Assembly: GCA_017744915.1 (NCBI GenBank)
Contig: JAGIAH010000003.1
Location: 124,001 to 188,000, forward strand
Source of the DNA: Agrobacterium tumefaciens
GTDB lineage: Bacteria > Pseudomonadota > Alphaproteobacteria > Rhizobiales > Rhizobiaceae
Direction of reading: 5' to 3'
Length of the DNA stretch: 64,000 nucleotides
Below the pieces are notes generated by a model, which did not search any database, was not told the origin of the DNA, and saw only the letters and a program-made list of their open reading frames with translations. The position numbers and the translations under genes are program-made. Below, one piece after another: positions 57,803-64,000 of the stretch. How positions within the stretch are numbered: position 1 is the stretch's first letter; the number at the start of each line of letters is the position of its first letter.

Positions 57803-59157
57803 TGGTTATCCTGTCGAAGCGCCGCACCGATTTCCTCCCGGCCCAGACGGGCAAGAAGGTCGGCGGCGTTTTCACCGGGCTTATGTTCTTTTTCGTAGAG
57901 ACGGGCAAGCCGCGAAAGCGCAGCCTTCTGTTGCTCAAAGGGCAAAATCCCGACTGGCGGGTCACCGGCGCGGCCGGAAATCGAGAATGCCAGGCCATCC
58001 GAAGTGCCCGAGAGAGTCAAAAACGAGGGGGAGGGATGTGCGCAGCCCTTGCCGCAGCCGGAAATATGCAGCGTGAAGGAACCATCGAGCAACGCGGCAC
58101 ATTCTTCGGCAGCAAAAGCCGCCAGTTCGTGTGTGAGAAGAAAAGCCGAGGCACAGCCCGGCGCGCCGGGACAGACGGCGATGGAGGACCGCGCATCACC
58201 AGCAGTCGCGACGAAGCCGGATGCCCCCGCGGTCTTAAGCAAAGCCTCACAGGCCGACGACGACCCAAAAAATAGCAGGCTATGGTTTGGTGATGGCCGC
58301 AGGGCCTTGATACCAAGCGTATCGGCCCGCTTACAGAGATGCGCCAAGTCGGCACCTCGAACCTGTCCGAAAGCAGGCGCGATACCAACGGCGAAGCGGC
58401 CCTCTTCCGTCTTCATCATGCCCAAGGGTGAAAAAGGTGTCTGGGCTTTGCCCTCACTTACCCGATCCAGCAGGCGCTCACCGCAAACCGCCTTCACGGT
58501 CTGCTGATCCAGATCGCGACCACGGGCAAGCGGTCCCTTTTCAGCCAGAAAAACAAGAAGCGACAGGACCACACCGGCCGCCGCAACCGGCTCAACCAAT
58601 CCCGCATTCAACGCCTTGCTTTCCGGCCCGCCAACAAGCAATTGCCAGAAGGTTCGACCTTCCAGCCGGATCGCTTTCAAACGAATATCGGCCAGCAAGT
58701 CGCCCATGGAGAGGTGTCCGCCACCATCAATGACGACAGAGGTTTTGGCCGCGAGTTTGTCATGCAGCGCCAGGGCGTCAGCCCCTTTTCGAATCTCCTC
58801 GGCGATAAAACGACCATCCGCGATTTCCGCATCATCCCGACCGGCAAGGGGTGAAGTTTCGACCGCAAGCCCTTCGCGTAGCGGCAGATCAAGCGCCAGA
58901 ACATCTTTTTCCAGAGCGCAGGCGCTTTCCGGCGTCAGGCCACGAAACTGAAGGCTGCCGCGCGCGGTAATGTCAATCAACCCATTGCCGTGGCGCTCGG
59001 CGAGACCACAAAGCGTCACCATCGCACGGGGCGAGATATCCGCCTCGAACGCGACCCGCGACAAAAAACCGTCGCCGGTCTGCATGGGGGCGGACAAGGC
59101 CGGACAAAGGCCACGGCGGCCAAATGGCTGAACGGGATCGGCAGCGGCCACCATCAT
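57799..59157 (-). CDS. cobG: precorrin-3B synthase
   Basis: Oxygen-dependent oxidation of precorrin-3A, the diagnostic step of the aerobic pathway. The 452-residue protein belongs to the nitrite/sulfite reductase half-domain family: ferredoxin-reductase-like halves (GNGLIDITARGSLQFRGL in part) and the 4Fe-4S site made by CPGAPGC and SGCGKGC. Its presence argues for oxygen-dependent B12 synthesis. It overlaps cobN by 4 nt. Confidence 0.94.
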   Translation of the reverse strand: MMVAAADPVQPFGRRGLCPALSAPMQTGDGFLSRVAFEADISPRAMVTLCGLAERHGNGLIDITARGSLQFRGLTPESACALEKDVLALDLPLREGLAVETSPLAGRDDAEIADGRFIAEEIRKGADALALHDKLAAKTSVVIDGGGHLSMGDLLADIRLKAIRLEGRTFWQLLVGGPESKALNAGLVEPVAAAGVVLSLLVFLAEKGPLARGRDLDQQTVKAVCGERLLDRVSEGKAQTPFSPLGMMKTEEGRFAVGIAPAFGQVRGADLAHLCKRADTLGIKALRPSPNHSLLFFGSSSACEALLKTAGASGFVATAGDARSSIAVCPGAPGCASAFLLTHELAAFAAEECAALLDGSFTLHISGCGKGCAHPSPSFLTLSGTSDGLAFSISGRAGDPPVGILPFEQQKAALSRLARLYEKEHKPGENAADLLARLGREEIGAALRQDNQ

Positions 59158-62100
59158 GCACCCACCCTTTCGGATCGGGGCAGGATCAGCATTTCAAGCT
59201 CCGCATCCACAGCGTTGCGGCGGCTGTGCCAGAGGCCGCGGCGGCGGGCAGATAAAAAGCGCGTGGCCATCACCTCCGCCGCCTTCGGATTTTCCCGCAG
59301 GATAAAATCGCGCACTTCCTCATTGCCGAAATAGGCATCGTAAAGCGCCTCGATCAGCGAGGAGGACACCGCATGGGTGGTTTCGGCAAACCCAACCAGC
59401 CGGTCCACCGTCTCGGCAAATTCTGCCGCTCCGCGTGGGCCGTGCCGCATCTGGCCGGCAATGAAACGCGGATTGACGGCACGTGCGCGCACCACCCGCG
59501 TCAGCGCCTGCGTCATCGACCTTGCACGCGGGCGTGCCGGATCGGTCGTATCCAGCGCAACGATATCGGCGACGCCGCCAAGTGCTGCCTTCGCAGCGGA
59601 AAAACCGCCGATGAAGGCGACATCGGAAGAACCGTCGAGAAGATCACGACCGGGATCGTCGCCGGTATGAACCAGAAGATCGGCCCGACGCACCAGTTCC
59701 GTAAAGCCGGCGTCCTTGAAGATCTCAAGCCCATCGGCGCCGCCAAAGGCATGGTTCGCCGCATCGAGATACGCCTGCCCCAGCTCCTCGCGTTCATCCC
59801 ACGCACCACTGGCAAGCTTTTCCTCGATACCGGCGCCATAGGTACCCGGCGCAGAACCGAAGATGCGGGCAGGGATATGCCCAAGCGCTGCCGCCTCTTC
59901 CGCCAGCGGATTGTCGCCCGGCGCTTCATCCCGCCGTGCAACCGCCTTAGCGGCAGCATCGAGAAGCGCGATCAGCGCCGGGAACATGTCGCGGAACAGG
60001 CCGGAAATGCGAAACGTCACATCGACCCTCGGCCGCCCGAGGCTCGCCGGCGGCAGAACCTCGATGCCGGTGACGCGACCGGTAGCAGGATCATGGATCG
60101 GCCTTGCACCCATCAGATGCAGCGCCTGCGCCACATCCTCACCGCCATTGCGAAGGCTGGCGCTGCCCCAGAGATCGAACACCAGATGTTTCGGCCAGTC
60201 TCCATGGGATTGCAGATGATGCCGAAGCACTTCTTCGCCCGCCATGCGGCCCAACTCGAACGCGGTTGGCGTCGGCATGGTGCGGGGATCAGCGGCATAA
60301 AGGTTGCGGCCGGTGGGCAGGACATCGAGACGCCCTCGCGCCGGCGCGCCGGAAGGGCCGGGGGCGATGTGCCGGCCATCGAGCGCCGCGAGCAGCGCGG
60401 ACTTCTCGGCCTTGGCGCTCTGAAGCCGGAGAGGATCGGCCTCAGCTTCGGGCGAGCGGCCGAAAACATGCTGGCCGTCCTTGATGGCGAAATCCTTGAG
60501 GTCGCAGAGAAAGGCGTCGATGCGTGAGAACGCCGTATCGGCATCATCCTTCACGCCCACGCCCGCCTCCGCCGCCAGCCCGGTTTCCAGCGCCTTTTCG
60601 ACAATCAGCTTCGCCAGCCGGTCGCGACGACGGCGATCAAGGCCATCCGCCTGCGCATATTCATCGACCAGCTGTTCCAGCGCCGACTGTTCCGGCGAAA
60701 GCCCGGCATTGACCAACACCGGGGGTACATGGCCGATGGTGACAGCGGCGATACGCCGCTTGGCAACCGCCGCCTCACCGGGATTGGAGACGATGAACGG
60801 ATAGACCACCGGCAGCGGGCCGGTGACGATTTCCGGGAAACAATCGCGGGAAAGCGCAACCGTCTTGCCCGGCAACCATTCCAGCGTGCCATGCGCGCCA
60901 ACATGCACGATGGCATGCGCCGCTGCCACACGCTGCATCCATGCGCCGAAGGCGACCAGCGCGTGGCGTGGCGGCAGGGCGGGGTCGTGATAATCCACCC
61001 GCCGATCCTCGTTTCGTCCCCGATCCGGCGCGAGCGCTACGAAGACCTGGCCGAAGCGGGCAACGCGGAAATGGAAAGCGCCATCGGCGAAAGCTTCGTC
61101 CTGTTCCGCGGCTCCCCACGTCGCATGCACGGCGGTGGCAGCCGCCGCCGGCAAGGCTGCAAGAAAATCCCGATAGTCGGAAAGATCGACTGTCGCATTC
61201 TGGCTCTCGATACGATCGAGCAGCGCCCGCGCTGTTTCGGGAATCTCCTCCACCGCATAACCGGCATCCGCGAGATCGCGCAGCATTTCGAGCACGCTTT
61301 GCGGCACATCAAGACCAACGGCATAACCGGTGCGCCCCGGCGCGGCACCGGGATAATCCGGCATCAGGATGACGATGCGGCGATCCCGAGGTGGCGCAGA
61401 TTTCATTCGCAGAAAGGCCGCGATGCGGTTCGCCACCTGCTCGACACGATCCGCCTCGGGCACATTCAGAAGGCTGACGCCGCCATCCGTCCGTGCCTGT
61501 TTGAACGAAATCGCCCCTGCAAGAATCCGCCCGTCCAGTTCGGGCAAGACGACATGCATGGCAAGATCGGACGGATTGAGCCCGCGCGCATTTTCCGCCC
61601 AGCCGTCGCGCCGGGTGGTTGCCATCACCACCTGGAAAACGGGAGCGCGGAGGCGATCAAACAGTGTCTCGCCTCTATCATCCGTCTGGCTGGCAAAAGC
61701 CGTGGCGGCGATGATGGCGGCAGGCTGAAGAGCCGGCAGCACGGTTTCGAGGAAACGGATCGCTTCCCCGTCCTTCAACCCGCTGACAAAAATCGGCAGG
61801 GGCGCAAACCCACGCGCAGAGAGCGCCTGAAACAGCGCATCGACGGGTGCTGCATCTTCCGCCAGAAGCATGGAGCGGTAAAAGAGAATGGGCAGAACAG
61901 ACGCACCGGCAGGAATCCCGGCACAAGCCTCTTCCTGCCCCACGACACCCAGATCCGGCCGATAGAAGCCGGCTTTCGGCAGGGGTTCGGCCTTTATATC
62001 CGGCCATTCCCCGCCGCCCGCCAGAACAGCCAGGCCCGCGGCCAGACGGCCCATATTCTCCCCTCCGCCTTCGCGGAAGAAGGAGAGGACAGAGGCAAGC

Positions 62101-62504
62101 GCGTGCTCATCGACCGTAGAGGCCGCCTCGAGCTTTTCGTCCCTTTCGCTGCACTCCCCCGGCAAAAGCAGAAGCTTGATGCCCCGCCTGCGCGCCAGAA
62201 TAGTCAGCTGATCGACCCCATATCGCCACCGATCGGCGCCACCGAGAATCCGGATAAGAATGACGCGGGCATGTTCCGCCGTTTTTTCGATCCAGAGATC
62301 GACCGACATCGGGTGCCGAAGCTCGGACAGGTTTGCGGCGGAGAGGGAAGGGAGCTTATCTCCCGCCTGCCGCCACGCCCGCTCAAGCCCGGCAAGGTCA
62401 CTTGCCGAAAAAGACAGCACCACCACATCCGAGCGGGGCTGGTTGAGATCAACCGGCTCGATCAGGTCGTCCAGAGACGAGGATGTAGTGGCGAGAATAT
62501 GCAT
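59154..62504 (-). CDS. cobN: cobaltochelatase subunit CobN
   Basis: Large subunit of the ATP-dependent cobaltochelatase (CobNST) that inserts cobalt into hydrogenobyrinate a,c-diamide. The 1116-residue protein has the CobN/BchH pattern: VHVGAHGTLEWLPGKTVALS, PFIVSNPGEAAVAKRRI, LFDLWGSASLRNGGEDVAQAL (in part), and GSAPGTYGAGIEEK. It is shorter than the about 1275 residues of Pseudomonas denitrificans CobN, but ends and core look complete. cobS and cobT are not in the window. A probable repeat element lies directly upstream. Confidence 0.95.
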   Translation of the reverse strand: MHILATTSSSLDDLIEPVDLNQPRSDVVVLSFSASDLAGLERAWRQAGDKLPSLSAANLSELRHPMSVDLWIEKTAEHARVILIRILGGADRWRYGVDQLTILARRRGIKLLLLPGECSERDEKLEAASTVDEHALASVLSFFREGGGENMGRLAAGLAVLAGGGEWPDIKAEPLPKAGFYRPDLGVVGQEEACAGIPAGASVLPILFYRSMLLAEDAAPVDALFQALSARGFAPLPIFVSGLKDGEAIRFLETVLPALQPAAIIAATAFASQTDDRGETLFDRLRAPVFQVVMATTRRDGWAENARGLNPSDLAMHVVLPELDGRILAGAISFKQARTDGGVSLLNVPEADRVEQVANRIAAFLRMKSAPPRDRRIVILMPDYPGAAPGRTGYAVGLDVPQSVLEMLRDLADAGYAVEEIPETARALLDRIESQNATVDLSDYRDFLAALPAAAATAVHATWGAAEQDEAFADGAFHFRVARFGQVFVALAPDRGRNEDRRVDYHDPALPPRHALVAFGAWMQRVAAAHAIVHVGAHGTLEWLPGKTVALSRDCFPEIVTGPLPVVYPFIVSNPGEAAVAKRRIAAVTIGHVPPVLVNAGLSPEQSALEQLVDEYAQADGLDRRRRDRLAKLIVEKALETGLAAEAGVGVKDDADTAFSRIDAFLCDLKDFAIKDGQHVFGRSPEAEADPLRLQSAKAEKSALLAALDGRHIAPGPSGAPARGRLDVLPTGRNLYAADPRTMPTPTAFELGRMAGEEVLRHHLQSHGDWPKHLVFDLWGSASLRNGGEDVAQALHLMGARPIHDPATGRVTGIEVLPPASLGRPRVDVTFRISGLFRDMFPALIALLDAAAKAVARRDEAPGDNPLAEEAAALGHIPARIFGSAPGTYGAGIEEKLASGAWDEREELGQAYLDAANHAFGGADGLEIFKDAGFTELVRRADLLVHTGDDPGRDLLDGSSDVAFIGGFSAAKAALGGVADIVALDTTDPARPRARSMTQALTRVVRARAVNPRFIAGQMRHGPRGAAEFAETVDRLVGFAETTHAVSSSLIEALYDAYFGNEEVRDFILRENPKAAEVMATRFLSARRRGLWHSRRNAVDAELEMLILPRSERVGA

Positions 62505-62507
62505 CTA

Positions 62508-62566
62508 GAGCATTTCCAGTAAAAGTACGTCGCGGTTTTGCGTCCGGACAATGCGCAAATGGCTTA
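62508..62566. repeat. probable short dispersed intergenic repeat between cobW and cobN
   Basis: AGAGCATTTCCAGTAAAAGT followed by GCGGTTTTGCGTCCGGA and ATGCGCAAA; contains the dyad TTTGCG (62537-62542) / CGCAAA (62554-62559) around a TCCGGA palindrome. The AGAGCATTTCCAG...GTCCGGA pattern recurs in Rhizobiaceae intergenic regions in my recollection. It occupies the cobN leader, next to its start codon. Confidence 0.5.
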
Positions 62567-62568
62567 TG

Positions 62569-63606
62569 TCAGGCGGCCAGCATCTGTTCGATCTTTTCGC
62601 GGTTGATACCCTTTTCACCGATGACGACGAGGCGGCTGCGGCGCTCTTCACCCGCCGCCCAGGGGCGGTCGTAATAGTGGTTGACGCGGCTGCCGACAGC
62701 CTGCACCTGCAGACGCATGGGCTTGGCGGCGACTTCGATGAAGCCCTTAATACGCAGCACATTTTCGGCAGCGGCCGTCTCGGCGATACGGGCCGCCAGT
62801 GCCTCCGGATCGGTAACGGCCGGCAGGTCGATGACGAAGCTGTCGAAATCATCATGTTCATGGTCGAGTTCGCCATCATGATGGGTGCGGCGGTTTTCAA
62901 TATCCTCCTCCACCGCAAGGCCGAGGCCGATCAGCACGGCGGGATCGATGGCGCCATTCGAAGCGACAACGATCTTCGCCGCCTTCGGCAGATGTTCGAG
63001 GATATGCGCCCTGGCCTTGTCGAGGCCGGCATCATCCAGAAGATCGGCCTTGGTGAGCACGATGAGATCGGCGCAGGCGACCTGATCCTCGAAGACCTCT
63101 TCGACCGGATCGTCATGATCAAGTGCCTCATCATTGGCGCGCTGGGCAGCAAGCGCTTCCATGTCGTGGGCAACCTGACCTTCGGCCAGCGCCGCACCAT
63201 CCACCACGGCGACCACGGCATCAACAGTCACGCGGCTCTTGATGGCGGGCCACTGGAAGGCCTGCACCAGGGGCTTCGGCAGGGCAAGACCGGAAGTCTC
63301 GATGAGGATATGCTCCACCTTCGGCTGACGGCTGAGGATCTGTTCGATGGCGGGCTGGAAATCATCCGCCACCGTGCAGCAGATGCAGCCATTGGCCAAC
63401 TCGACGATGTTTTCCTCCGGGCAGCTTTCAATGCCGCAGCCTTTCAGAATTTCGCCGTCGATGCCGATATCGCCAAATTCATTGACGATGATGGCGAGCC
63501 GCTTGCCATCCAGCTTTTCGAGAAGGCCGCGCAGCAGCGTGGTTTTTCCGGCCCCCAGAAAGCCGGTGACGATGGTGCAGGGAACGCGGTCCAGAAGGGT
63601 GCTCAT
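62569..63606 (-). CDS. cobW: CobW, G3E-family GTPase metallochaperone
   Basis: Probable GTP-dependent cobalt chaperone feeding the cobaltochelatase. The 345-residue protein has Walker A GFLGAGKTTLLRGLL, the metal-site motif GCICCTV (CxCC) and TKAD, followed by the CobW C-terminal domain. A His/Asp/Glu-rich segment (DHDDPVEEVFED; HHDGELDHEHDDFD) resembles a metal-loading patch. It overlaps the DUF1636 gene by 4 nt and precedes cobN by 64 nt. Confidence 0.95.
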   Translation of the reverse strand: MSTLLDRVPCTIVTGFLGAGKTTLLRGLLEKLDGKRLAIIVNEFGDIGIDGEILKGCGIESCPEENIVELANGCICCTVADDFQPAIEQILSRQPKVEHILIETSGLALPKPLVQAFQWPAIKSRVTVDAVVAVVDGAALAEGQVAHDMEALAAQRANDEALDHDDPVEEVFEDQVACADLIVLTKADLLDDAGLDKARAHILEHLPKAAKIVVASNGAIDPAVLIGLGLAVEEDIENRRTHHDGELDHEHDDFDSFVIDLPAVTDPEALAARIAETAAAENVLRIKGFIEVAAKPMRLQVQAVGSRVNHYYDRPWAAGEERRSRLVVIGEKGINREKIEQMLAA

Positions 63607-63989
63607 GATCTCTCCTCGGTAAAATCGAATGGGGGAATGCGCGCCACCATGCCGCGCTTTAAGGGTTCGGGGCGGCCGCGCCAGGGCATCAGGCCATCGG
63701 ATGCGGCAGAAAGCAGTCGCGCGCCCGTCAGCAGGTCTTCCGCATCACCGGGCGTCAGCCCGCCAAACACATAAGACCAGCCACCGGCGCTGCGCAGCAC
63801 AGCGCTGAGGCCACGCTTGCAATTGGCAAGGCAATTGACGGAACGAACGGCAATGCCGGTTTCCTCCGCCTTTGCGATGACGGCATCGGCAAGACGCGAA
63901 CCGGGACGCGGTTCGGCAGTGGGATCAGCGTCATCGCGACAGCTGCGGCAAACGAAGACGGTCACGCCGGACGTCGTTTCGCCCTGCAC
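63603..63989 (-). CDS. DUF1636 (2Fe-2S/thioredoxin-like) protein, 5' end possibly outside window
   Basis: At least 128 residues, with VFVCRSCRDD and NCLANCKRGLSAVL giving a CxxC...CxxxC pattern as in thioredoxin-like 2Fe-2S ferredoxins; DUF1636 proteins are regularly found next to cobW/cobN. The first visible start is a GTG at 63987-63989 without a strong ribosome-binding site, and the frame stays open to the window edge, so the true start may lie beyond 64000. A role in cobalt handling or electron supply is inferred from the operon only. Confidence 0.85.
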   Translation of the reverse strand: MQGETTSGVTVFVCRSCRDDADPTAEPRPGSRLADAVIAKAEETGIAVRSVNCLANCKRGLSAVLRSAGGWSYVFGGLTPGDAEDLLTGARLLSAASDGLMPWRGRPEPLKRGMVARIPPFDFTEERS

Positions 63990-64000
63990 GTTCGCGTTTG

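Noticed and set aside
60729-62522. A 597-codon frame antisense to cobN
   Set aside because: High-GC shadow frame; the product is Arg/Gly/Ala rich without a family pattern.
49213-63989. Cobalamin riboswitch inside the cob cluster
   Set aside because: No B12-box-like sequence is visible in the few intergenic gaps; the likely place is beyond the right edge.

Overview
The window looks like a piece of the main chromosome of a member of the Rhizobiaceae, most probably Agrobacterium. The basis is overall protein similarity as I recall it, the order of conserved blocks (leuS-lptE-holA; rppH to obgE; rplU-rpmA), aerobic-type cobalamin genes, a PhaR/phbAB polyhydroxybutyrate locus, and alphaproteobacterial regulatory motifs (GANTC, CtrA-type and Irr/ICE-type boxes). 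Species assignment is inference. I found no rRNA, tRNA, insertion sequence, prophage or CRISPR array; this is core chromosome.

Layout. 1-4.4 kb: start of a minus-strand gene, then leuS-lptE-holA. 4.5-10.2 kb: minus-strand 7Fe ferredoxin, S4 RNA-binding protein, SUV3-like RNA helicase with an Arg/Gly-rich tail, a GANTC-dense intergenic region, and a UbiH-type hydroxylase. 10.3-17.7 kb, plus strand: tesB, glnK-amtB behind a sigma-54 promoter, ftsK behind a CtrA-like box, lolA, xthA. 17.7-20.5 kb: mostly minus-strand regulators (cyclic-nucleotide-binding protein, OmpR-type response regulator, CarD) and a plus-strand YkuD-domain protein. 21-27.2 kb: the large NAD-glutamate dehydrogenase and an MFS transporter. 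27.3-30.2 kb: phaR divergent from phbA-phbB. 30.3-31.2 kb: bfd-bfr behind an ICE-like box.

31.2-43.4 kb is a long minus-strand run: rplU-rpmA, two GNAT acetyltransferases, obgE-proB-proA-nadD-rsfS-rlmH-envC-ctpA-yibQ-rppH. It links ribosome biogenesis, proline synthesis, NAD synthesis, envelope remodelling and RNA 5'-end processing. 43.7-49.1 kb: a small metallopeptidase, a DUF1737-CitE pair, a small membrane protein, leuD, leuB and a di-heme cytochrome c peroxidase.

49.2-64 kb is a cobalamin cluster. On the minus strand: DUF1636 protein, cobW, cobN, cobG, cobH, cobI, cobJ, cobL, cobE, cobM, cobA, cobB, mostly joined by 4-nt overlaps. Two pathway genes, cobK and cbiD, lie on the opposite strand inside this array and overlap their neighbours at their ends. 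No cobalamin riboswitch is visible; the promoter of the operon must lie beyond the right edge.

The strongest unexplained signals are the GANTC cluster (8684-8791), the antisense cobK/cbiD arrangement with overlapping cobL/cobK start codons, and the use of CbiD with no visible CobF or CbiG N-terminal domain.
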